Shown here one piece after another: positions 32,490 to 43,400 of a DNA stretch of 64,000 nucleotides; position 1 is the first letter of the stretch; every line of letters starts with the position of its first letter. The notes under the pieces were generated by a model. That model was given only the letters and a program-made list of their open reading frames with translations, was not told the DNA's origin and did not search any database. Position numbers and translations under genes: made by a program. Where the stretch lies: positions 36,543,001 to 36,607,000 of the forward strand of contig CM065806.1 in the NCBI GenBank assembly GCA_033398695.1. Direction: 5' to 3'. This stretch comes from Orobanche coerulescens. Taxonomy: Eukaryota > Streptophyta > Magnoliopsida > Lamiales > Orobanchaceae.

Positions 32490-34349
32490 TGTAATACCCG
32501 TACTTTTTATTGACTGTTTGACCTTACCGTTCTTCCTATTTTGTCGCTCTGTAAACTATTTGTGATGGTGTCGGTGTTGATCTAGAGTTTCATGCCTTGT
32601 TTGGATCATGATTGTGATGTTTAGACCTTTCGGAAGTGTTCTGGGTTAGGGAGGTAGCGCACGCTAGGCCTATGCTAACGCACGCTAATTCTGCATGAGT
32701 AGCGCACGCTAGTTTTGAGCCTTAGCGCGCGCTAACGGACTGAGTCGGCAGAGGCAGTGAGGTTTCAGACTTTCTGGACTAGCAGGTATCGCACGCTAAG
32801 CAGCGTCTAGCGCACGCTATATGTGTTGCATAGCGCGCGCTAGTGCACAGTGTTAACGCACGCTATCGGGCTGAGTCAGTGAACTAGGACTTTGGCAGTA
32901 CACCAGTTAGCGCACGCTAAGGATGTTGAGTAGCGCGCGCTAACGTCTGCGGACAGTAGCCACGGGACTACCGGGTGACCCGTTAGCACATGCTAATATT
33001 TAAGCGTAGCGTGCGCTAGACTGGGCGAGTATATAATGGACAGTTGACTTCCATTTCATCATTTTTCACATTCTTCTCACATTGCCGATCGGGAGCAGCG
33101 AGTTTGGGTGATTCGAGGAGTTTGGAAGCGATCTTTCTTCATATAACAACATCTTTGGTTGGAGAACAAAGATTTCACAGCATCTAATCCATTCCATCTT
33201 CCAAAGCAAGGTAAAAATCCTTAGAAACCTAGTTTTGGGAATTTTGGGGTTTTTCTTAGATTCGTTTGATTTATCCGGTTTGAGGCTTGAGAATCTTGAG
33301 ATTATCATATATCTACCCCGTATACATGCTTTTTCTACGATTTTACGGATTAGATTGTGCCGTTTTCGAACTTGTGAGGGTTTGGACGATTTTCCAACCT
33401 CTAGTTATTTAGCCATGTATTTTCATGAATCGTAGATGGGTTTCGAGAGTTTCTTCGTGTAATTTGAGTATGGATAATTGATTATCACATTCCTTGCAAA
33501 TCGTTTAGGTGCCGGAAGCGCATTCTTGGACCTACCGAACTCATACCCTTTTTCCGTTCAATTTCTCGATGTCTCAAAGGCAAGTATATATTTATGATTG
33601 TACGTTCTCGACTTTGAAAGTAAGATATATTAATGGCATGATTATATATATCCACTCTGGGGCAGGTCGACGGGTCCCCTGAGGGTTTCGTAGCCTCTTG
33701 GTGCGATTCCACGGATGATATGAATGAACCACTCTGGGATGGACCGACGAGTCCTCTGAGGGTTCCGTAGCCTCTGGTGCGGTTCCACGGTATTCATATA
33801 TGTATTGATGTGATGCTATGAGATTTAGTTATTCCGGAATACTAGTCTTGAATTGATGAATTGACGGTTACATTTACTTTATTATCGAGGAGTATTGTGT
33901 TTCATACCTGATATACTTGCACTAGCTATTCGACGGCTAACTCCTTTATGGGGGAAATACTTTTTATGTATTTTAGCTTCGAGGAGAGCGGACAGGCAGG
34001 TATCGAGTCGGCATGAAGATGGTGAGCAAGTGTGATATTGTGTCTTTCCTCCAGTTATGTTTTGAGTTTCCCCATTCAGTGTTGTTGTACTGGAATGATT
34101 ATTGAATACTCGAGTATTGTTTTCCATTTCCCTTGATGTTCCGGCCTGTGTTTGTCGATGTATTGATTTGTGATGTGATGTCTTTGGATACATTGGTTAT
34201 GTTTTGAATACCCTTTGTATTGTTCTTCATTCCATTGTATGTAGACCTTCTCGTTCAAAATTTATAGTTCTGCATATGTTTAGCCTTGTGGGTCCCACGG
34301 TGGGGCTTACGGCGCTGTAATATTCCCTGAATAACTTGGGGGTGTTACA
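32490..34349 (+). mobile_element. R6 5' LTR
   Basis: This 1860-bp LTR holds the palindrome array (32655-33018) and a TATA box TATATAA at 33030-33036. Downstream are two similar blocks (CACTCTGGG...GGTTCCACGG, about 33654-33714 and 33730-33792) that look like a short tandem duplication. No gene. Confidence 0.93.
32655..33036 (+). promoter_or_regulatory. R6 5' LTR palindrome array and TATA box
   Basis: Twelve near-palindromic 12-mers of the type TAGCGCACGCTA or TAGCGCGCGCTA lie between 32655 and 33018. The last (TAGCGTGCGCTA, 33007-33018) is 11 bases before TATATAA (33030-33036). Placement directly upstream of TATA suggests promoter or methylation-target sites. The equivalent array in the 3' LTR is 51151-51514, with TATA at 51526-51532. 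Confidence 0.85.
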
Positions 34350-34660
34350 GAATATGGTATCAGAGATTAGGTCTATTGATACCTAGGCTGTCGGTCTTTT
34401 GGGTCGATTGAGTCGTCATTTGTCCACAGTATCACTACTCTGCCATCATCACAGTGCGACCGATACTTGTAAGACCTCTTACTCTTCTGGTGTTTCCTTA
34501 TTCGTTTTGCTTCTATTTTGGTATCCTTGAGAATCGGTCACTTCGATGATGTGCGATTTGGATTATAATTACGCACGTGTGTGCCCTTCAGAATGTTGGC
34601 TGAAAGGAGGCAGAGTCGTGGCTGTGGTCATAGACGTGAACTCCTCCTTGAGATTTTGTT
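34350..34660 (+). other. R6 primer site, leader and gag-start remnant
   Basis: TGGTATCAGAG (34355-34365) follows the LTR by 5 bases, as in R5. The leader (GATACCTAGGCTGTCGGT) matches R5. The sequence CCATCATCACAG...CTTGTAAGA corresponds to the R5 gag start and its GTAAGT donor, but the ATG is changed to CTG. From 34593 a short ATG frame encodes a decayed Arg-Gly-rich stretch (RRQSRGCGHRR) and stops within 30 codons. After this the similarity to R5 ends. Confidence 0.72.
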
Positions 34661-35217
34661 AAATTGCTAATTACGATATTGGTGTGTATCGGTATTATGT
34701 TGAGACTTTGTTTGGGAATCGCATCGTAGTATCACGGAAGATCATCGGCTTCACGTACTTGTAAGTATACTGTTTTGGTTATTCGCTTGTGGCAGTGTTT
34801 GATTTCTTTCGTGATGAGTTTGGAAATTTTGGATTGATCTGTTGTTTGTCACAAGTTTGCAAGTTTCGAGGACGAAACTTATTTTAAGGCAATATCCCGA
34901 TTTCTACTATGTAATATCTGGAAGTTCAGTATAATTTTTTCGCATTATATTATCTGAGATATACTGGATAGCTTAGTGTCTATACAGTATGGATAAAATA
35001 ATTTGAAGACTGAGACAGCTGTATTGGTATAATTGTCATAGTTGGTCGATAATTACATTTGAAGATATCATGTATCAAGTTATCGTACTTTTGATATTGG
35101 GAATATCATATGAGAATATTATCAGGTTGTATATATGTATTCAATATGTCTTGTATATACATCTAGTATATCAAGACGACGGATAAGAATAGCGGGAAAT
35201 GGCTAAGTACAGCCACG

Positions 35218-35742
35218 TTAACGTACGCTACAAGGTATGCCTAGCGTGCACTAAGATATATACTTAGCGTACGCTACGATGCACACTTAGCGCACGCTAA
35301 GAGGTTTGAGTTATGTACGCTAAGGAGGACCCCTAACATACGTAAGGTATTCTGGATAAGGTCCGGAAGGTGGCCGACAGGTAGGCCCAGACTGTTTATT
35401 ATCGGCGATTAGCGCACGCTAATGCATGTTGGTTGCACACGCTAATTTCAGATCGTCAACAGGGAATCTTGGCTTTATTGGTTGCTTTCGGCGTGTAGAA
35501 CCTGAGCATCTTCTGGGAAGTAATGGATTGTCAGGTCAGCGACGATTAGCGCACGCTAAGGTCGAGGAATAACGCACGCTACTGAGCATTTTACTGTAGC
35601 AAGTCAACACCGATTTGCGTACGCTAATACCTGGGCATTACGTACGTTAGATGATGTGCGAAGCAATACAGTAGCCCTGGACTGCCAGATAACGCACGCT
35701 ATCGAGGAAGGATAGCGCACACTAGTAATGTTTTTTATAAAA
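35218..35742 (+). promoter_or_regulatory. R7 LTR palindrome array and TATA box
   Basis: About fourteen words of the type TTAGCG(C/T)ACGCTAA, TAACGCACGCTA or TTACGTACGTTA lie from 35218 to 35724. TTTATAAAAGG begins at 35734, ten bases after the last word. Same architecture as R6. Confidence 0.85.
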
Positions 35743-38140
35743 GGGGATATATGGGTGCTGAGAGGCATTTTGTCCATTCTCCTTCATCGAGTTAATAGAG
35801 AGAGCTTTGGGAAGTATTTGAGGTTCCCAAACACTCTGAGATGATGGTCTTTAACAAGATTAAGATGGAGAGCATGGATTAAAGCCTCGTTCCTGAAGTT
35901 ATTCATGATTCTTGGAATGGAGTTCAATGGTTCTTCTTCTTGATTTGTCTATTCAAGGTAACTCTCGTATCCCTTTGATAGTGGTTCATTTTAAAGGATG
36001 ATTCCTGGTATTCCACGGGAAGTTTGTTGAAGAAGATAATGACATGATGACTTATATGTTAGGTTATGTTATATTGTCATGAACATGGTCAGGGAATCAT
36101 GTTGTCCTTGGCAGTATTGTTGTGATTCTTGATATTATGATGATATAGGCCTTAGATTATGAGTTATATGTAGGCTTAGATGTTGGAACATTGAATTATG
36201 TCGTTTGGTCGATTATGGACGTGATTGCGGATTAATCCACATGCTTGAGGGACTCCTGAATTATACGAGATGATGAATATTTATAAGAAGTGTTGGTGCT
36301 TTGAATATGAATATGGAATATTCATATCTAGGGCCAAAATTATGTGTTTTGAAATAATATTCATATAGGAATACGAATATAATTATGAGTTTGCTGAGGC
36401 TATTATTCATCCCTGAATTTGGAAGCCCGTACGTATGGGACAAAGGTTTAAGTCGAATGATTGGATTGTTTGATAACCTTTTAATATGATTATCTATTAT
36501 ATTGGACAAATTGGATGGTTCGAATTGATGACGATCATAGGTAAATTTTAACAATGGATTTACGAGAAGGAACCTTGTCAATTCGCATTTAAGAATCGAG
36601 TTTGGAATCGATAACATTTAACCCTTATTATTGGTTCAAATTGGTTGCTGATATGATCATCGGATTTCGGCTCGTATTGTGGACGTGGATTCGTGAGGGT
36701 CTGAGTTGGACGGTTTAGACTATGTTTAATCGAGATATTGTGGGACCGATGAGTTTGTGGCCTGGTTGTATTGATATTGATCAACACCAAACTTGTTGAT
36801 TATTAATCCTTCTTTTTACAATAAGTTGTGATGTTTGATCGTGGATTATGACTATTATGTTGCGTTTGAGATTGAAGAGTTCGTAGATTACTTTGGTCGG
36901 TACTGAATAACTCGTAGACGAAAGCAACTGAATTGGTAACAGTTCGTGGTATTGATATCGAGGCAAGTTTTATACTTGTACTAGTCAATGAGATTGATGT
37001 TATCATATATGTGTTTGAATGTGTGTATCATTTCGAGACTTGGTCTTTTTATGATTTTGTTGATATCAGTAGATTGTTTGATACGATATCCTTTGGCAAG
37101 TTATGCCAAACGTTATTATTGTTCGTAAATGGCCGGTTCAGGGCATTACGGTACTTGTTGGTTATATTGTTGTCAATAACCGGTTCGCGGTATCGACGTA
37201 TCGATTGTTATTGTTGATTGATGTTCCATTGGGATATTGTTGTGAATCGTCGTTATTGATATCAGTGTTTTTCTACTGCTGTTGTATTGGCCGATTGAAG
37301 GCATTGACGTATTCAATTATCATCTTCGTTATCGGTAACCGATTAAAGGTGCCGAGACATCCGTTGTATTGTTGCTATCAATTAGTCGTTCTAAGGCAAT
37401 CGAGGTATTGAATTGGGATCGCCGAGGACGTTGCCCATTCGTGAGTTATTATTGTCGTGTTTGCCGACTCAAGGCAGCACACTATCATTCTTGTGAACTC
37501 GGTAATTTTGTGATCGTTGAGGGTTGAAAATTTCCAGATTGTTGTTCGTGTTAATCGGTCCTTAGGGATTGTGGTCCCAGGATGGTTGTGTTGGATATTG
37601 TTGGTCGTGTCGATCTTTCATTATTCATGTATCATCGTTCACTTTGGTGAGTCGTATGATCCGTATTGGAGGTGTTATCCTTTGAGTTTCGTTGTCATGT
37701 TGCATCGTGACATATCTGGAATCATATCTGCGTGTCGATTGGTTATGTGTAGGATTTTTAGCCAGGCACACGATGGTCATGCGTGGATGCTTCCACATTG
37801 GACCGTGCACATGGGACGTAGTTCGTGAGGGTAATTAGGTACATTGTCCCACGTATGTTCTGGATTCCGTATACGGGGTGGACATGTGCACGGACACATT
37901 TCCAAATCGGGTGTACTGTGATGTCCCTCTTGAGCCTTATTATTGTGCTCGTTCATAGTCCATGTTGTATTGGATATGTTTGACTGATTGCGACTGGTTG
38001 TTCATACGTCCGAGGGGTTTGTTCGACAGTCGGGGTTATTTCATTGAGATCCATTATTGTTGATCATTTAGAGTTACCTTGTTGATGGTACTCTCGGTCG
38101 TTGTTGGTCCCTTATTGATCGTGTTGGAGGTTATCATGTT

Positions 38141-38145
38141 GATGG
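38141..38145. repeat. R8 target-site duplication, left copy (GATGG)
   Basis: GATGG is repeated at 50231-50235 on the other side of R8. Confidence 0.93.
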
Positions 38146-39107
38146 TGTTGTTACCCAAAATATTATCCGAAGATAGTATTGCTGGAATGATCGAGTAACA
38201 AACAAATGCGAGAACACTTCCGTGAGAAAATAGATAACACAAGATTTGTCGGGGTTGTTAATCCCGGGCTTGAATGCTCTCGCGAGATGTTATTAATAAA
38301 TATACTGTCGAGTACAGATATTAATGTTAGAATCTATTACAATGAGTGTAAAGACTTCTAGTTATCTAAGCTGTAGAGCGTGTAGATTGCCGGAAGAACC
38401 AGATATGTAGATCTGTGAGTTCTTGCTTGGGATGTATGATAAGTGTATATGAATATCACTATGAATGTATAAGTGACTGCCATATGAGTCTTTGATTCTC
38501 TTTCTGTGTGTATTTTGCACTGTATTCACGGTTCAATCGTGTCCCTTTGGCCACTGTTGCTTGTCCCTTATTTATAGGAGACAAGGTTGCTGGGACCTCT
38601 CCGGCGATCGCGGGCGACCGCCGTTTTCTATATTATAATAAGATGGCCGATCGTCCCGTCACGAGGGGTTGTTCCCTTAAAGTGCAGAGTGCTCTTCTTG
38701 GTGGCAGTGTGCGAGCGATGGGAAGCCGGCCAGACGCGTCTGGAGTCATTTGTCAGGAGGACCCACTTTGTACCTTTCGGCGGCCCTGTCGGTAGGTGAG
38801 GTAGGTGACAGGCTGGGGTCAAAGGTCCTATCTGTCGGCGCCCTTTGAAGATCCGCACGTGGGCCACCGTCCAAGATTCGGTCTTCGACGACTTTGACGG
38901 ATGTTGGATCCATACGTGGCACGAGACGATCGTCTCTGGTTCGCACATCAAAGACGATCGCCAGATATCAAAAGACGATCGTTGGGTACCAAAAGACGAT
39001 CGCCATATGTGTCGATCGCTGGGCGTTCGCCCAGAGTAAGTCTTCTATGGCTGGCTCTCTGATCGTTATGCCGATCGCCATCGAGGCGTATTAATCACCG
39101 CACAACA
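38146..39107 (-). mobile_element. R8 3' LTR
   Basis: 962 bp. The minus-strand TATA box TATAAATA is the complement of 38569-38576. U3 (higher coordinates) holds CGATCG palindromes at 38923-39018. The two LTRs are very similar except for a patch around 38688-38745 against 49808-49870, where short indels and substitutions cluster. Confidence 0.93.
38923..39018 (-). repeat. R8 U3 array of CGATCG palindromes
   Basis: A 14-bp perfect palindrome GAGACGATCGTCTC (38923-38936) is followed by three 21-bp tandem units beginning AAAGACGATCG at 38950, 38971 and 38992, and by a further CGATCG at 39013. The other LTR has the same array near 50046-50141, with one unit changed to AAATACGATCG. Confidence 0.88.
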
Positions 39108-39120
39108 ATTGCCCCCCAGC
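39108..39120 (-). promoter_or_regulatory. R8 polypurine tract
   Basis: GCTGGGGGGCAAT on the minus strand, directly before the 3' LTR start TGTTGTGCGG. Confidence 0.85.
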
Positions 39121-39597
39121 TCGCTTCGATGTTTGAAAACACGGGGTGAGGTGGCACTGTTGGCGATCGCCAATGTTTTGACGATCGGGCGATCTGATTT
39201 CAAATTTGGACGATCTCCTTTTGCTGGGAGCGGCGGAAATGAAGGCGGGCTCTCGAAGCGTTGCAAGGACACGCGTCGCCATCATTGGGGAGTCCGACGG
39301 TTTGTCGAACTTATGCTTTGGCGTGCCCTCGAAAAGACGCGTACGCGGGATTCGAGGGCAGCATTTAATGTGTCCCCCCACTGACGGTTGTACTCCAGCC
39401 CTCGGACTTTTGCCTATTTGCATAGAGACCCCTGCTTCCATCTATAAAAGGGGCTAGGGCTACTCCATTTTTACTCTTCACGCGTCCTTGCCTTCTTGCT
39501 GAAACTCTGCAGAAATTTCCGGAGCTTGTTGTGTCGATCGTCTTCCTTTCTTTAGGTAAGAAAACCTATCTTCTTTCTCCCTTTACTTTTTCATAAT
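39121..39597 (+). promoter_or_regulatory. Upstream region and TATA box of the antisense gene in R8
   Basis: Plus-strand TATAAAAG at 39443-39450 lies 147 bases before the ATG at 39598, in CTATAAAAGGGGCTAGGGC. A pyrimidine-rich leader follows, with a possible start site near 39475. On the minus strand this stretch is only the R8 3' tail. A promoter here would let the gene be expressed independently of the element's LTRs; this is inferred from sequence only. Confidence 0.6.
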
Positions 39598-42322
39598 ATG
39601 TCAGGAGGATCTAAGACCTTCGAGGCCGGAAGCACTTCCGCCGCCGCGGCTTCGCCTGACCGGGAGGAGATTCCCGTGGGAGTTGATATGGAAATGGTCG
39701 TTGAGGCCATTCGTGCGGGGATTGCACCCGTAGAACTCGAAGAGCTCTTCAACGAGGCCAAAGTGGCGAGAACGACAGCGACGACGGAGCAGGGGGGCTC
39801 ACCGGTGGATGAGGACGAACTGGTGCAGATAACTTGGGAACGGGAGAGTGTATTTGGCCCCGCCTATGTGGCTTTCGCCAAGATTATGGAGGGGATTGTC
39901 GGACCTTGTCCAGAATTTGACTTTGAAGCTTACTCCGCCGCTCATCCTTACGAACACGCGAAGCGGACGGTGTTTCGGGCCGCCGACCCATCTCAGTGGA
40001 CCCTTGGTAAGATCCGGAGTTCGGCGACCCGGAAAGACTTGAACTGCTGGAGGGCAAAATATCATATTCCCTCTGATGTTTCCCTGCACGTGCCATCGGA
40101 AAATGAACGTGCCGATCAACCGCCCAAGGGTCTGGTCGCCGTTAGTGAGATGATCATGGAGGCCGGTCTGCGATTCCCTCTGCCGTTCGCCGTATCCTAC
40201 TTATTGATCGCCTGGAATTTGGCGCCGCTCCAGCTGACGCCGAACGCCTGGCTACAGGTCATCTGCACTTTGACACTCTTCGGCGGTCACCGGTTGTTCC
40301 GTCTCCTTTCTGCGATGGAGATGAACTATCTTTTCAAACTGGCCGCGCAGAAAGGGTCGATCGGCGGTAATCATATTCAAGGCCGAATGGGAACAGTGGT
40401 TCTTGGTGTGCCGAACAAGACCCGGGGCGACCTGGCAAAATGGTGCTGGGTCAGCGGAGCGTGGCGATCGGCATCGAGTGAAAGGCCGGAGGAGGAGTTG
40501 GAGATCCCCACCAATTTTCGGGAGAGGAATCCGAGTAAGGATTTTAATTCTCCCTTTGATTGAGCTTGTCTTGGACTGATCTAATTTCGTTTTCTTTTTG
40601 CAGGACCTCTTGTTCCAGCATTCGGCGATCTCCCTTTCGATTTCTTGATCGTTTGGTAGCGGAGTCGTGCCTTGCTGGATTCCTTCATAGACGTTCGCTC
40701 GCTCGGTGCCGAACTTCATCGGTTGGGGGCTCGATTGTTTCGCTTCCCTCGACACCTGAGAGTTCCAGGTATAAATTTTATTTCTTCTTCCTTGTTTGAC
40801 GATCGTCTCTAGGAGGTCGCAACGTCTAAGTAGTTGTCTAACTTGTTTGTACTTTATCTTTGACAGAGATTCACTTTCCCCTTCTTGCCGAGCCACCACC
40901 AGAGATCGCCATGTCTAACCCAGGACTCATCGGTCGCCTTCACCTGGGCAAGAAGACTGGTCATGTTCCTGCGACGACGTCTCGCCCTGTTTCGGTGATG
41001 AGGCCCGTTGTGGTGCCGGTCGCCGAGCCAGAAATTCAAGAAGAGGCACAACTCCAGCGCCGCAAGAGGCAGAGGTTGGAGGAGTCCCTGCCGACCACCG
41101 AGGCGGACGTGTCTATTTTGGAGCCTCCGGTTGCTGCGGCTCCTATCTCCTCCGTTCCGATGATGGAGGGATCAGGCTCTAGGCCCTCGGCGTCCGGCTC
41201 CAAGTTATCGGGCGGATCCTCGAAAAAGGTGGCGATCGTTGAGGCGGAAACTTCTCGGGGCAAGCCTTATTTTGGCCGCGATCCCGAGCTGGTCAACAGG
41301 TAAGATTGAATTGAACTTTCCGAGTTAAGCATTTTGGGTGAGATATAGACTAACTCCTTTGTCTCTTTTGTTTGCGCTGCAGGATCCGTCTTGCCGACCC
41401 GGACGTCGCTCCTATGGTGCTGGATTTCTTGTCGAGTAAGGCTCCGCAAAAGTCCCTCGACGTCCCTACTTACGTCCAGAAGGCTATCACCTCACTGCCC
41501 AAGGCTTGGACGACTGATCTTGATGCGATCGCTCGTCGGCGATCTGGGGATACCATGCAGGCGACCATTGCCCTGGCTCTCCAGACGGCGACGATGGCCG
41601 TCCAAGCTTCCAAGGATTTTGAGGGGCGACCCTCTGCTGCTCGTCTCCATAGCGACCTCGAGGCCGCCCGGAACACAAACATTGAATACGCCCACCGGAT
41701 CCAGTCTATGGAGAAAGAGTACGTAGAGACGGCCAAACGGGCTAAACAGGACGTCGACCGACTGAAGCAAGAGCTGAGCCGCTCCAAGGAGGCTGCCGAT
41801 CGATTCCGTGATCAGGAGAAAGAAACCCACCGGAAGCATGCGGCTTCGCAGGAGGAGGCGGCCAGGATGAAGGCGACGGTGGATCGGCTCAGCGGCGAGC
41901 TGGAGGCGGCGAAAAGAGAGCTGGAGAGGGCCAAGGGAGAAAACGCCGCCAAGGTGGTCGAGCTGGCGGAGGCTGAGAAGACGACCATGGAGTTGAAAGG
42001 GCAGCTGAAGGCGATCGAGACCGATCCCTACCTCAATGTGGCTCTCGTCGGAGAGTTCGCCTATTATATGGCCTACGCCGATGCTGTCAGAGCCGCCAAG
42101 AAGGTATGGATCGAGGTCGGTCCTCTTATGGAGAGCTTCAAGGTTTATGCGCTTGAGCACCCTTTGCACCCGGAGTTTTCCTTGCCGATCCTTGACCTCG
42201 TCGATTGGGGGATCGACTTGAGTTGGTATCCTTTCCCGGATAAACTCATTCGTCCTGAGGCCGATGGGGGGGCGCATGCCGATCCACCACCTGAGGGCGA
42301 AGACCAGCCGGCGGGACCCTGA
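39598..42322 (+). pseudogene. Antisense accessory gene of R8: four exons, coiled-coil protein, one internal stop
   Basis: Plus-strand gene opposite to gag-pol. My model has exons 39598-40534, 40604-40768, 40867-41299 and 41383-42322. Introns (69, 98 and 83 bp) start GTAAGG, GTATAA and GTAAGA and end CAG or ACAG. Exon lengths 937, 165, 433 and 940 sum to a multiple of three and the phases agree at every junction. One in-frame TAG lies at 40657-40659 in exon 2, so this copy may be dead. Exon 1 contains a Trp/Leu/Pro-rich stretch (AWNLAPLQLTPNAWLQV, residues about 210-225) resembling the plant domain named putative gypsy-type transposon (Pfam PF04195, from memory). Exon 3 has a basic patch QRRKRQR (41055-41075), a possible nuclear signal. 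Exon 4 encodes a coiled coil of roughly 110 residues (about 41695-42030). Comparable antisense ORFs are known in Tat elements; function unknown. Confidence 0.8.
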
Positions 42323-43400
42323 GAGATCTCCTTATTTTCCTTGTATCTTGCAATTTTTGCTTTCTCTTTGTATTGCCTTCGAGCTTCATATTGTACGAAC
42401 TCCTTTTGATAATGAATGAAATATTCCTTTTTCGCACTGGTGCCTTTTATGTACGATCGCCTTTGAATGTTTGCATGCGAATTTTAACAAGTATGTGTAT
42501 GATTGCATCCGATGTCTTGTTCATCCGACCGGTTGTTTGAATGTTGAATGTATTGATATGTTTTGAATCGAAATTCTTACTTGTAAATTTTGTCGAACAA
42601 TATTGATCGTCCGGCTTGTGTTTGAACGAAGCCGATCGAGTACGGTTCCATCTGCCCGATCGCATTTTAGGATTAGCTCCCCTTCACTGCCCCCTTGTTT
42701 TTGTTTACTTATTGTAAGTAAGGGTACAAAAACAAGTTTGTTAGGCGAGCTATCTTCAGTTTTGCCGACTCTGAGGGATCGTGCACGGTCGCGGAGTTCG
42801 ATGGACCGATCTACACAACCATGTCTTTGTGTGCGAGGGATATTGCCTATCCCGCGACTCACTTTATTGTGAGGGTCTTCCGTTAGGCTGCGCCTGCCTT
42901 ATATTCAAACGAAAGGTAGGTGATCTTGGTCTGGAGGAGTCCTTGCACGGGGCGTCGTCGTTTTATTCGACTCCACGTCCGCGGATTTGTAAGCACCTTT
43001 CTACCTCGGGTCGGCATGTTATATGACGACCCTCGACGGTATACGTTGTGACGGTGTAGGGACGCGTCGCCTTGTCCGAATACATCATGTTAGATGACGT
43101 ACTTTGAGGACGTGCGAACGTGTCCACTGATCATTTTGGAGGTTCCTTTGGCTACGCCGGCCTAGTATTTAAACGAAAGGCGGGCGACCTCAGCCCGAAG
43201 GAACCTTGAATGGGCGAATCTGTCGGTACCATCGACCTCCAGGACCATGGCTGCATTGATTTTACCTCGGATCGCCATGAACGACGATCGTCGGTGGTAT
43301 GCGATATGCCTGGTGGGGCGATCGCCAGAATAGATGGGATAGGAAATAATCTCATTTATATTCCTTGTACATTGGGCAGTTGAAACTGAATACAAAATTT
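42323..43400 (-). other. R8 3' untranslated region with diverged repeats; 3' end of the antisense gene
   Basis: The stretch holds no convincing gene. Just after the antisense stop is an A/T-rich tail with AATGAATGAAATA (42411-42423), a possible polyadenylation signal on the plus strand. From about 42780 to 43210 two related blocks appear, each with a TT(C/T)AAACGAAAGG word (42904-42916 and 43169-43181) followed by GGAGTCCTTG/GAAGGAACCTTG and an ACTCCACG or GACCTCC stretch, roughly 265 bp apart. The same blocks, reversed, occur in R10 at 61880-62340. Repeats in this place are characteristic of Tat 3' tails. Confidence 0.7.

Larger units (their letters stand above)
34661..38145 (+). mobile_element. 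R7: 3' end and LTR of an R2-family element, left part
   Basis: From about 34661 to 34909 is a decayed 3' internal tail with the hairpin AGTTTCG-AGGA-CGAAACT (34862-34879). An LTR starting TGTAATATCTG follows at 34910. It is collinear, in opposite orientation, with the R2 5' LTR until about 38060 (compare 37680-37930 with 16840-17100), after which similarity fades. R8 interrupts at 38145. Small ORFs (36261-37828) are chance frames. The LTR end GGTGTTACA expected for this family is absent, so R7 is truncated. Confidence 0.75.

Noticed and set aside
32481..32494. A 5-bp target duplication for R6
   Set aside because: Left flank ACATATA and right flank GTATT share no 5-bp word at the LTR ends; shifting the boundary by a few bases does not create one.
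32655..33018. CRISPR-like array in the R6 LTR
   Set aside because: Repeats are 12-bp palindromes with short irregular spacing in a eukaryotic LTR; no spacer regularity and no cas genes.
41487..42277. Minus-strand ORFs (up to 261 codons) opposite exon 4 of the antisense gene
   Set aside because: Shadow of the charged coiled-coil codons; the plus-strand frame has splice-phase support and the minus frame has none.
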